Under the pieces are notes generated by a model. It made no database searches, was not told where the DNA came from, and saw nothing but the letters and a program-made list of their open reading frames with translations. DNA of 64,000 nt, taken from NCBI RefSeq assembly GCF_004167665.1, contig NZ_SEWE01000028.1, positions 1 to 64,000 of the forward strand, read 5' to 3'. This DNA is from Hymenobacter persicinus (GTDB lineage Bacteria > Bacteroidota > Bacteroidia > Cytophagales > Hymenobacteraceae). Below, one piece after another: positions 17,085 to 24,674 of the stretch (position 1 is the stretch's first letter; every line of letters begins with the position of its first letter). Position numbers and translations under genes: made by a program.

Positions 17085-17594
17085 ATGCAGATTATGAGTG
17101 ACGCGCAGAAGCAGCAATTATTTGAGCAGGTGGCCGAGCGCCTGCAGCGCCAGGGCTTCGGAATTGCCCAGCAGGACCAAAACCGGCCCTGGGGCGGGTT
17201 TTTCGTACTCGACGAGGGCCAGGCCCAGCAGTTTGCCGACACCTACTTCGACGGACTGTCGGTGGAAGGGCTGAAAATTGCGGGCAAGCTCAGCCCCAAG
17301 GTGTTGCTCGTGGCGCCCCACCAGCGCCTTTCGTGGCAGTATCACCACCGGCGGGCCGAAATCTGGCAGGTGGTGGAAGGCCCCGTGGGCGTGGCGACCA
17401 GCGCCACCGACGCCGAAGGCGAGGTGAAAACCTATGCTCCCGGCGAGCGGATTGTGCTGCGGCAGGGGGAGCGGCACCGCCTCGTGGGGCTCGGGGGCTG
17501 GGGCGTGGTGGCCGAAATCTGGCAGCACACCGACGCGGCCCATCCTTCCGATGAGGACGACATCGTGCGGGTGCAGGATGACTTCGGGCGCTAG
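17085..17594 (+). CDS. Cupin, phosphomannose isomerase type II-like
   Basis: 169 residues; ATG at 17094 (MSDAQK) is an equally possible start. A single cupin barrel is visible: 'LLVAPHQRLSWQYHHRRAEI', then 'YAPGERIVLRQGERHRL'. The family's closest annotated relatives are cupins resembling the mannose-6-phosphate isomerase domain of bifunctional enzymes. The metal-ligand pattern H-x-H..E and a later His are present, so it may bind a metal and a phosphosugar. It stands upstream of aldose epimerase, 57 nt apart, and may be part of a small sugar-handling unit. Confidence 0.72.
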   Translation: MQIMSDAQKQQLFEQVAERLQRQGFGIAQQDQNRPWGGFFVLDEGQAQQFADTYFDGLSVEGLKIAGKLSPKVLLVAPHQRLSWQYHHRRAEIWQVVEGPVGVATSATDAEGEVKTYAPGERIVLRQGERHRLVGLGGWGVVAEIWQHTDAAHPSDEDDIVRVQDDFGR

Positions 17595-17651
17595 GAGCCC
17601 CAACTTTTCCCGGCGCGGCCTCGTTGCGACCTTGCCACTACTCTTTTTCCC

Positions 17652-18710
17652 ATGCCGGTTTCCACCTCCGCTTTTGGCCTGACCACCGACGGGGCCGCGG
17701 CCCAGCTCTACACGCTCACCAACGCCCACGGCCTGACGGCTACCATCAGCACCTACGGGGGCACGCTCACCAGCCTGCTCGTGCCCGACCAAGCCGGCCG
17801 CCTCGGCGACGTGGTGCTGGGCTTCGACGACGTGCGTGGCTACCAGAGCCCGGAATTCCTGCAGTCGGGGCCTTACTTCGGCGCGTTGATCGGGCGCTAC
17901 GGCAACCGCATTGCCCGGGGCCGCTTCACCCTCGACGGCCAAGAGTACACGCTGGCCCGCAACAACGCCCCGAACCACCTGCACGGCGGGCGCCGAGGCT
18001 TCGACAAGGTGCTCTGGACGGCCCAGGCCGGGGAGTCGGCGGACGGCCCGACCCTGACGCTGCGCTACCTGAGTGCCGACGGGGAGGAAGGCTACCCCGG
18101 CAATCTGAGCGTGACCGTGGTCTACACCCTGACCTCAGCCAACGCCCTGCGCCTTGCCTACGAGGCCACCACCGACCAGGCCACGCCCCTGAACTTGACC
18201 AACCATACCTACTTCAACCTCAACCTGGGGGGCAGCGCCGACATTCTCGGCCACGAGCTGGAACTGCGGGCCGACCGTTACACCGTGGTCGACGAGACGC
18301 TGATTCCGACCGGGGAGCTGCGGGCCGTGGCCGGCACGCCCTTCGACTTTACGGCGCCCCACCGTATCGGGACCCGCATCGGGGAGGTGGCTGGCGGGGG
18401 CTACGACCACAACTGGGTGCTCAAGCCGGCCGGGGCCGGGGAGGCGGTTATCCGGGTGGTGGAGCCCGTTTCGGGCCGGACGCTGGAAGTGGTAACCGAC
18501 CAGCCCGGGGTGCAGTTTTACACCGGCAACTTCCTCGATGGCACGCTCACCGGCAAGCACGGCGTGCGCTACGGCCGGCACGCGGGCTTCTGCCTCGAAA
18601 CCCAGCACTTTCCCGACTCGCCCAACCACCCCGGGTTTCCGAGCACGATTCTGCGGCCCGGCTCGGTGTTTCGCAGCCAGACCGAGTACCGCTTCGGAGT
18701 GCAAGCGTAA
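17652..18710 (+). CDS. galM: Aldose 1-epimerase (mutarotase)
   Basis: 352 residues, full length. It interconverts alpha and beta anomers of aldoses. The substrate and catalytic motifs are 'GRYGNRIARGRF', 'NHLHGGRRGFDKVLW', 'LTNHTYFNLNL' with the catalytic His near residue 187, and 'CLETQHFPDSPNHPGF' with the catalytic Glu near 315. There is no signal peptide, so it is cytoplasmic. It lies 14 nt before the fuconolactonase-like gene; together they fit oxidation of a deoxysugar lactone or general sugar processing. Confidence 0.93.
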   Translation: MPVSTSAFGLTTDGAAAQLYTLTNAHGLTATISTYGGTLTSLLVPDQAGRLGDVVLGFDDVRGYQSPEFLQSGPYFGALIGRYGNRIARGRFTLDGQEYTLARNNAPNHLHGGRRGFDKVLWTAQAGESADGPTLTLRYLSADGEEGYPGNLSVTVVYTLTSANALRLAYEATTDQATPLNLTNHTYFNLNLGGSADILGHELELRADRYTVVDETLIPTGELRAVAGTPFDFTAPHRIGTRIGEVAGGGYDHNWVLKPAGAGEAVIRVVEPVSGRTLEVVTDQPGVQFYTGNFLDGTLTGKHGVRYGRHAGFCLETQHFPDSPNHPGFPSTILRPGSVFRSQTEYRFGVQA

Positions 18711-18724
18711 ACGAGTCCCGGCAG

Positions 18725-19555
18725 ATGCTGAAAATTGACGCCCACCAGCACTTCTGGCAGTATGAGCCCGTCCGCGACGCCTGGATCGGGGAGGATATGG
18801 CCACCCTGCGCCGCGACTTCCAGCCCGCCGACCTGGCCCCGCTGCTGCACCAGCACGGCTTTGCGGGCTGCGTAGCCGTGCAGGCCGACCAGTCGGAGGC
18901 TGAAACGGAGTTTTTGCTGAGCTTGGCCGCCGAGCACGAGTTTATCCGGGGCGTGGTGGGCTGGGTGGATTTGCGGGCCCCTGGCGTGGATGAGCGGCTG
19001 GAATACTACGCCCAATTCGACAAACTCAAAGGTTTCCGCCACATCCTGCAGGGCGAAGCCGACCGCGCCCTGCTGCTGACCCCTGCGTTTAGGCGGGGCA
19101 TTGCGGCGTTGTACCGTTACGGCTTTGCCTACGATTTGCTGATTCTGCCCGACCAGCTGGGCTACACGGCCGAGCTGGCCGACACGTTATCCACCCAGCC
19201 TTTCGTAGTGGACCACCTGGCCAAGCCGCCCATTAAAAGCGGGGCAATGGAGCCGTGGGCGAAGCAAATCCGGGCGCTGGCGGCTTGCGAAAACGTCCTT
19301 TGTAAAGTGTCGGGCCTGGTGACCGAGGCCGACTGGCACCGCTGGCAGCCCGCCGACTTCCGGCCCTACCTCGACGTGGTGTTCGAGGCTTTTGGTACGG
19401 GGCGGGTGATGTACGGCTCCGACTGGCCGGTGTGCGAGGTGGCCGGCGGCTACGCCCGGGCCCTGGGGCTACTGGAAGACTATTTGCGCCCGTTTTCTGC
19501 CGCCGAGCAGGCGGGCTTCTGGGGCGGCACCGCCGTGGCTTTCTACCGGCTCTAA
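18725..19555 (+). CDS. Amidohydrolase_2 lactonase, L-fuconolactonase/L-rhamnonolactonase-like
   Basis: 276 residues from the ATG at 18725, 14 nt after galM. The TIM-barrel metal site is intact: 'IDAHQHFWQYEP' at the N-terminus, 'GFRHILQGE', 'VVDHLAKPPIKSG' and 'MYGSDWPVCEV'. This is the COG3618 lactonase family, whose members hydrolyse L-fucono- or L-rhamnono-1,4-lactone. It would supply the lactonase step for the fucose dehydrogenase-like enzyme encoded at 39.5 kb, although the two loci are 20 kb apart. The exact lactone cannot be decided from sequence. Confidence 0.82.
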   Translation: MLKIDAHQHFWQYEPVRDAWIGEDMATLRRDFQPADLAPLLHQHGFAGCVAVQADQSEAETEFLLSLAAEHEFIRGVVGWVDLRAPGVDERLEYYAQFDKLKGFRHILQGEADRALLLTPAFRRGIAALYRYGFAYDLLILPDQLGYTAELADTLSTQPFVVDHLAKPPIKSGAMEPWAKQIRALAACENVLCKVSGLVTEADWHRWQPADFRPYLDVVFEAFGTGRVMYGSDWPVCEVAGGYARALGLLEDYLRPFSAAEQAGFWGGTAVAFYRL

Positions 19556-19568
19556 AACCAGGCCGGCC

Positions 19569-20792
19569 CTAATGGGCCACCACCGCGCCACCCTCGGCAG
19601 CGGCCACCGGTTCGGCAATAAAGCGGCGGCCCACTACCAGCGCCAGCAGTGCCAGCAGGGCCGTGGCGGCCATGACGGCCACCATCGGTAGGGCCGAACG
19701 GGTATCAAACAAGCTGACGGCGTAGGAGGCCAGCGCGCCTACGGCCATCTGGGTGGCGCCCATCAGGGCGGCGGCGCTGCCGGCATTCTTGGCAAACGGG
19801 GCAATGGACAAAGCGGCGGCGTTGGGGTTGGCGAAGCCCAGGCAGCACAAAAACAGAAACAGCATCGTGACCGTGCCCGCCAGCCCAAACCAGCCCAGGG
19901 CCGTGCCCGCCACAAACAGCAGCCCTATCACCGACTGGCTGAGCATGGCGGCCAGCACAATCTGCTCGGAGCGGTAGTAGCGCAGCAGCCAGCTGTTGAC
20001 CTGGCTCGAGCCGATAAAGCCCACCGAGAGCCCCGCGAAAATCCAGCCGTAGACCTGGGTGCTGACGCGGAAGATATCCATAAACACCAGCGGGGAACCC
20101 GACACGTAAGCCAGCAGCCCCCCGAAAGTCATGGCCCCGGTGAGGGCGTAGGTGAAAAACTGCGGCTCGCGCAGCACGGTCCAGAACGTGGTCAGGATGG
20201 GGCGCGGGTGCAGGGAAAGGGTGGGGTCGGGGGTGTAGGTGTCGGGCAGCCAGAGCGCGGTGGCCAGCAGCAGCAGGCCCATGGCCAGCAGCACCACAAA
20301 CACCGACTGCCAGCCGAAGCCCGCCACCAGGTAGCCGCCCACGGTGGGCGCAATCATGGGTGAGGCGCTGATAACGAGCATCACCAGGGCAAATACTTTC
20401 GGCGCGTCGGCCACCGGAAACAGGTCGCGCACCATGGCCACGGCCGCCACTGTGGCGGCGCAGCTGCCCACGGCCTGCACGAAGCGCAGCAGAATCAGCG
20501 AGTCGATGCTCTGGGCGAAGTAGCAGCCCGCCGAGGCCAGCCCGTAAAGCACCAGGCCGAAGTACAGCGGCTTTTTGCGCCCGAACCGGTCGAGCAAGGG
20601 TCCGTAGAGCAGCTGCCCGGCCGACACGCCCACGAAGTAGCTCGACAGGGACATGCCCACCCGGGCCACGGTGGTATGCAGGTCCTGGGCAATGGCCGGG
20701 AAGCCCGGCAGGTACATATCAATGGAAAACGGTCCGAGCGCCGACAGGGAGCCCAGAATCAGAATCAGGAAAAAATAGCGTTGCTTGGTCAT
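19569..20792 (-). CDS. Bcr/CflA-type multidrug efflux MFS transporter
   Basis: 407 residues from the ATG at 20792; an upstream in-frame start at 20921 adds a GC-rich leader without membrane character. Twelve membrane segments are apparent. Family motifs are 'DMYLPGFPAIAQDL' in helix 1 and the loop motif 'LLYGPLLDRFGRKKPLYFGL'. Members export drugs, peptides or sulfonamides by proton antiport. It is convergent with the lactonase gene, with 13 nt between stops, and shows no functional link to its neighbours. Confidence 0.88.
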   Translation of the reverse strand: MTKQRYFFLILILGSLSALGPFSIDMYLPGFPAIAQDLHTTVARVGMSLSSYFVGVSAGQLLYGPLLDRFGRKKPLYFGLVLYGLASAGCYFAQSIDSLILLRFVQAVGSCAATVAAVAMVRDLFPVADAPKVFALVMLVISASPMIAPTVGGYLVAGFGWQSVFVVLLAMGLLLLATALWLPDTYTPDPTLSLHPRPILTTFWTVLREPQFFTYALTGAMTFGGLLAYVSGSPLVFMDIFRVSTQVYGWIFAGLSVGFIGSSQVNSWLLRYYRSEQIVLAAMLSQSVIGLLFVAGTALGWFGLAGTVTMLFLFLCCLGFANPNAAALSIAPFAKNAGSAAALMGATQMAVGALASYAVSLFDTRSALPMVAVMAATALLALLALVVGRRFIAEPVAAAEGGAVVAH

Positions 20793-21013
20793 GCACAAGG
20801 GGAGGGGCCGCACCGGCGGCCGGGAGTAGGCGACAAGGAGAGGCCCCAACAGCCGCCGCGGGGCAAAGGTTGCCGAAAAGTTGGCACCCGGCCGCGAAGT
20901 CAGTTGGAAAGGCAACGGCACAAATCGGGTCTGGTCGCTGGCACAACGAGCTTAGGGCCCCTTGTGAGGTGGGTTGCCCTCAAGGAGTTGTCCCTACTTC
21001 TCAGGGGTAGCTA

Positions 21014-21056
21014 TGTTGGGCTGTTTTTGCTATGCATGAGAAGAAACAGCCCAACA
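21014..21056. repeat. Long perfect hairpin in the 20793-21161 intergenic region
   Basis: TGTTGGGCTGTTT (21014-21026) and AAACAGCCCAACA (21044-21056) are perfect 13-bp inverted arms with a 17-nt loop. It lies about 105 nt upstream of the deacetylase start and has no T-run. It may be a leader structure, a regulator site or a decayed repeat. Nothing else convincing is visible in this 369-nt gap, which should hold promoters for both flanking genes. Confidence 0.5.
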
Positions 21057-21161
21057 CAATGGCGGGGTGGTTATGGGCAGAAAATCCCCGGACCACACAG
21101 TACAGGAGGGTTGGCCGGGGCAGCAGTACTTCCTTGTGCCACGTTCCCATCCCGACCTGTT

Positions 21162-22004
21162 GTGCTTCAGTCCCCTTATCTGCTTCGAATTGGCTGCCTG
21201 CTGGCGCTGAGCCTGGCGGCCGGCCCGGTCCGCGCCCAGGTGCTGCGCCGGCCCGTGCCCGATAAGCTGGTGGTGCTGACCTTCGACGACGCGGCCCTCA
21301 GCCACGCCACCTACGTGGCCCCGCTGCTGCGCAAATACGGGTTTGGGGCTACGTTCTTCGTCTGCGAATTCCGGGAGCCGGCCTTTGCCGACAAGACCAA
21401 GTATATGAGCTGGGCGCAAATCAAGGATTTGCAGCGGCAGGGTTTCGAGGTCGGCAGCCACACGCTCACGCATAAGCACGTGAACAGAATGAGTGCCGCC
21501 CAGATTGGGGCCGAGCTGGACTCACTGGAGGCCCGCTGCCGCACCTACCGCCTGCCGCGTCCCACCACCTTTGCCTACCCCGGCTACGACGCGGGCCCCA
21601 TGTCCACGGCTGTGCTCACGGCGCGCCACTACGATTTTGCCCGCGCCGGCGGGGCCCGGGCCTACGACCCGCTGACCGACCACCCCCTGCTGATTCCGAG
21701 CTTCAGCACTTCCGGCCCGGACTCGGCCAAGGTATTCTCGGCCCTGCGCCAGGCCCACGGCGGCCGCATTGTGGTGCTGACCGTGCACGGCGTGCCCGAC
21801 CTGGCCCACGACTGGGTGACGACCCCGCCCGCGCTGTTTGAGCAGTACCTGAGGTTTCTGCACGACCACCACTACCGCGTCATTGCCCTGCGCGACCTGA
21901 GCCGCTACGTGGACCCGGCCGCGGCCTCCCGCAGCATCGTGCCCAGTTACGCCCACCTGAAAGAACCTGCCGGTTTCTCGCCTCCGCCAACTACCCGCCC
22001 ATGA
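21162..22004 (+). CDS. Polysaccharide deacetylase (NodB/CE4 family), secreted
   Basis: 280 residues if translation starts at GTG 21162, which gives a good signal peptide (LLRIGCLLALSLAAGPVRAQ); an ATG further upstream would bury it. CE4 motifs are visible: 'LTFDDAALSH' with the Asp pair, 'VGSHTLTHKHV' with the metal His pair, 'TFAYPGYDAG' and 'VVLTVHGVPD'. It would remove N- or O-acetyl groups from a polysaccharide outside the cytoplasm. Its stop overlaps the next start by 4 nt (ATGA), so it is translationally coupled to the PL22 enzyme, which suggests deacetylation of pectin fragments; that substrate is inferred. Confidence 0.82.
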   Translation: MLQSPYLLRIGCLLALSLAAGPVRAQVLRRPVPDKLVVLTFDDAALSHATYVAPLLRKYGFGATFFVCEFREPAFADKTKYMSWAQIKDLQRQGFEVGSHTLTHKHVNRMSAAQIGAELDSLEARCRTYRLPRPTTFAYPGYDAGPMSTAVLTARHYDFARAGGARAYDPLTDHPLLIPSFSTSGPDSAKVFSALRQAHGGRIVVLTVHGVPDLAHDWVTTPPALFEQYLRFLHDHHYRVIALRDLSRYVDPAAASRSIVPSYAHLKEPAGFSPPPTTRP

Positions 22005-23215
22005 AAACAACCGCCCTTGTTACCGCGCTTACGTTGCTCAGTGCCGCCGCCCCGGCCCAGACCCGCCTCGTGACGGGTTCCCAGTCGCCCATGCCGGCCG
22101 CCGAGTGGATCGACCAGGACACCGGCCACCGCGTGGTGCGCCTCACGCCCCTCGACGGCAACAACAACAGCTTCTACTTCCACAACCGGCCCTTTCTCAC
22201 GGGCAAGGGGGGAGCGGAGCGCATGGTGTTCTACCATTCCGACGCCCGCGGCAAGCAGCTGCGCACCCTCGATTTGAAAACCCGGGAGGTGGTGCCGCTG
22301 ACCCGCTACTTCAAGCAGGTGGGCGGCGAAATTGTGGCCCCTCGGCGCCGGGAGGTGTTTTACCAGACCGGCGACTCGGTCTACGCCACCCACGTGGACA
22401 CCCGCCGGACCCGGCTGGTGTTCGTGTTTCCGCCCGATTTCCGCGCCAACATCACCACCCTGAACGCCGACGAAACCCAGCTCGGCGGGGCCTGGTCGTC
22501 GGATGCCGAGAAGGAGATTTCGCGCCAGTACCCGGAGAAAAAGGATTACTTCCGCCGCATCTACGACTCCAAGCTGCCCCGCACGCTGTTCACGGTGAGT
22601 ACCCAGGGCGCGGGCCTGACCAAGCTCTTTACCGACTCGGCTTGGCTGAACCACGTGCAGTTTTCGCCCACCGACCCGCGCCTGCTCATGTTTTGCCACG
22701 AGGGCCCCTGGGAGCTAGTGGACCGCATCTGGACCATTGACACCAAGACCAAGCAGGTGAAAAAGGTGCACCAGCGCACGATGGACCGCGAAATCTTCGG
22801 CCACGAGTGGTTTAGCGCCGACGGCAAGACCATCTACTTCGACCACCAGCGGCCCCGGGGCGCAACCTTCTTCGTGACGGGCACCGACGTGAAAACCGGC
22901 AAGGAAAAAAGCTACGAGCTGAGCCGCGACGAGTGGAGCGTGCACTACACCAGCGCCCCCGACCAGCAAACCTTCGCCGGCGACGGGGGCTACCCCTCGT
23001 CGGTGGCCCACTCGCCCAACGGGCAGTGGATTTACCTGTTCCGCCCCAGCGGCTCCACGTTCGTGGCCGAAAAGCTGGTCAACCTGGCCAAGCACAACTA
23101 CCACCTCGAGCCCAACGTGCACTACTCGCCCGACGGAAAATGGCTGATCTTCCGGGCCAACTTCGAAGGCGAAAGCCAGGTCTACGCCGTCGAAATTGCC
23201 AAGGCCGCCTCGTGA
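22001..23215 (+). CDS. ogl: Oligogalacturonide lyase, polysaccharide lyase family 22
   Basis: 404 residues with a signal peptide (MKTTALVTALTLLSAAAPAQ), whereas classical Ogl is cytoplasmic, so this one is probably periplasmic. The fold is a seven-bladed beta-propeller. Family stretches include 'RVVRLTPLDGNNNSFYFHN', 'WLNHVQFSPTDPRLLMFCHE', 'DREIFGHEWFSADGKTIYFD' and 'HYHLEPNVHYSPDGKWLIF'-like sequence. The His residues in these form the Mn2+ site. It cleaves short oligogalacturonides by beta-elimination to 5-keto-4-deoxyuronate. Its start overlaps the upstream deacetylase stop. Confidence 0.9.
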   Translation: MKTTALVTALTLLSAAAPAQTRLVTGSQSPMPAAEWIDQDTGHRVVRLTPLDGNNNSFYFHNRPFLTGKGGAERMVFYHSDARGKQLRTLDLKTREVVPLTRYFKQVGGEIVAPRRREVFYQTGDSVYATHVDTRRTRLVFVFPPDFRANITTLNADETQLGGAWSSDAEKEISRQYPEKKDYFRRIYDSKLPRTLFTVSTQGAGLTKLFTDSAWLNHVQFSPTDPRLLMFCHEGPWELVDRIWTIDTKTKQVKKVHQRTMDREIFGHEWFSADGKTIYFDHQRPRGATFFVTGTDVKTGKEKSYELSRDEWSVHYTSAPDQQTFAGDGGYPSSVAHSPNGQWIYLFRPSGSTFVAEKLVNLAKHNYHLEPNVHYSPDGKWLIFRANFEGESQVYAVEIAKAAS

Positions 23216-23234
23216 AATCCCGTCTGAACATACT

Positions 23235-23329
23235 GTAGAGACGCATACTTGCGTCTGCCGTCAGAACGACCGGAATGGCTCGAAACCAACAACATCAGCA
23301 ACGATTGAGACGCAAGTATGCGTCTCTAC
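23235..23329. repeat. Inverted-repeat element, family A (full copy)
   Basis: Two perfect 22-bp inverted arms occupy 23235-23256 and 23308-23329. Each arm is itself a small hairpin (AGACGCA-4 nt-TGCGTCT). The core contains a 'CAGAACGA' segment shared with copies at 61752 and 63505. It sits between the PL22 and GH105 genes. It resembles a REP or MITE-like dispersed element; no transposase is present. Confidence 0.85.
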
Positions 23330-23340
23330 AACGTTCTATT

Positions 23341-24477
23341 ATGCTCAACTTTCCCCTCAAGTCCACTCTCTGCGCCCTGCTGCTGGCTGTGCTCACGCTG
23401 CCCGCCCCGGCGCAGAGCCTGCCCAAGAAAAAGCAGATTCTCAAAACCCTGACCTTGGCCAACCGCTACTTTATGCAGAAGTGGCCCGATACGGGCAAGG
23501 AAATCGTGACCAACAAGGCCCGCCCCAGCAACATCTGGACCCGGGCCGTGTACTACGAAGGGCTGATGGCCCTCTATGGCATTGACAAAAAGAAGGCCTA
23601 CTACGACTACGCCGTCGACTGGGGCCAGAAGCACCAGTGGGGGCTGAACCGGGGCGTTGAAACCCGCAACGCCGACAACCAGGCCGCCGGCCAGACCTAC
23701 CTCGCCCTCTACGACCTGGACCCCCAGCCCGAGCGCCTGCGCGACATCAAGGCCAGCATCGACCTGATGGTCAAGAGCCCGCAAGTGGACGACTGGTGGT
23801 GGATTGACGCCCTGCAGATGGGCATGCCGATTTACGCCAAGCTCGGGGCCATGACCAAGGATACGGCCTACTACGAGAAGATGTACCGCCTCTACACTTA
23901 CTCTAAAACCAAGCACGGCGGCAACGGCCTCTACAACCCGCAAGACCAGCTCTGGTGGCGCGACAAGGACTTCGTGCCCCCGTACAAGGAGCCCAACGGC
24001 GAGGACTGCTACTGGAGCCGGGGCAACGGCTGGGTGGTGGCCGCCATGGTGCGGACGCTGGAAATCATGCCCCCGGGCGCGCCCCACCGGGCCGAGTATG
24101 AGCAGATGTACCTGAGCATGATGAAGGCCCTGCCGCCCCTGCAGCGCCCGGACGGCTACTGGAATGTGAGCCTGCACGACCCGAACCACTTCGGCGGCAA
24201 GGAGCTGACCGGCACGGCGTTGTTCGTCTACGGCATGGCCTGGGGCATCAACCACGGCCTGCTCGACGAGAAGCAGTACCGGCCCATTATCACTAAGGCC
24301 TGGAACAGCATGGCCACCGAGTGCGTGCATCCCAACGGCTTCCTGGGCTACGTGCAGGGCACCGGCAAGGAGCCCAAGGACGGGCAGCCGGTGAGCTTCA
24401 CCAGCCAGCCCGATTTCGAAGATTATGGCCTGGGCTGCTTCCTGCTGGCCGGCACCGAGCTCTACAAGCTGAAGTAG
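23341..24477 (+). CDS. Unsaturated rhamnogalacturonyl hydrolase, GH105
   Basis: 378 residues from the ATG at 23341, which gives a signal peptide ending at 'APAQS'. The (alpha/alpha)6 fold shows GH88/105 features: 'WTRAVYYEGLMALYGI', the catalytic-acid segment 'RNADNQAAGQTYL' (Asp near 111), 'DDWWWIDALQMGMPIYAKLG', 'EDCYWSRGNGWVVAAM' and 'LTGTALFVYGMAWGIN'. Such enzymes hydrate the unsaturated uronic acid left by pectin lyases and free L-rhamnose from the RG-I disaccharide. Placement between PL22 and GH106 supports this. Confidence 0.92.
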   Translation: MLNFPLKSTLCALLLAVLTLPAPAQSLPKKKQILKTLTLANRYFMQKWPDTGKEIVTNKARPSNIWTRAVYYEGLMALYGIDKKKAYYDYAVDWGQKHQWGLNRGVETRNADNQAAGQTYLALYDLDPQPERLRDIKASIDLMVKSPQVDDWWWIDALQMGMPIYAKLGAMTKDTAYYEKMYRLYTYSKTKHGGNGLYNPQDQLWWRDKDFVPPYKEPNGEDCYWSRGNGWVVAAMVRTLEIMPPGAPHRAEYEQMYLSMMKALPPLQRPDGYWNVSLHDPNHFGGKELTGTALFVYGMAWGINHGLLDEKQYRPIITKAWNSMATECVHPNGFLGYVQGTGKEPKDGQPVSFTSQPDFEDYGLGCFLLAGTELYKLK

Positions 24478-24490
24478 ACTCCTGCCAATT

Positions 24491-24641
24491 GAACGGCATT
24501 CCGAGCCCCGCGAGGAATTCCGCGTGCTTATGTTGCCAAAGTAACTGTCATGCTGAGTCCCGCGAAGCATCTCTACCGCCTCGTTGAAATTACCACTGCG
24601 GTAGAGATGCTTCGGCTCCGCCCTGCTTTGCTCAGCATGAC
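24491..24641. repeat. Inverted-repeat element, family B (copy 1)
   Basis: GTCATGCTGAG (24547-24557) pairs with CTCAGCATGAC (24631-24641). Inside are inverted GAAGCATCTCTACCGC and GCGGTAGAGATGCTTC. A preceding segment (24491-24546) with 'CATTCCGAG' and 'GAGGAATT' recurs before the copy at 46 kb. It fills the gap between GH105 and GH106. Confidence 0.82.
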
Positions 24642-24674
24642 GTTCCAGAGTGAAACCGTGTCCCTTTCCGACCT

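Noticed and set aside
17624..18724. Long in-frame extension upstream of the lactonase
   Set aside because: It overlaps galM in another frame; the lactonase begins at ATG 18725 with its metal motif.
21103..21118. CAGGAG before the deacetylase-PL22 pair as an operator
   Set aside because: Only one half-site fits; the box at the expected distance is poor (TTCCTTGT at best).
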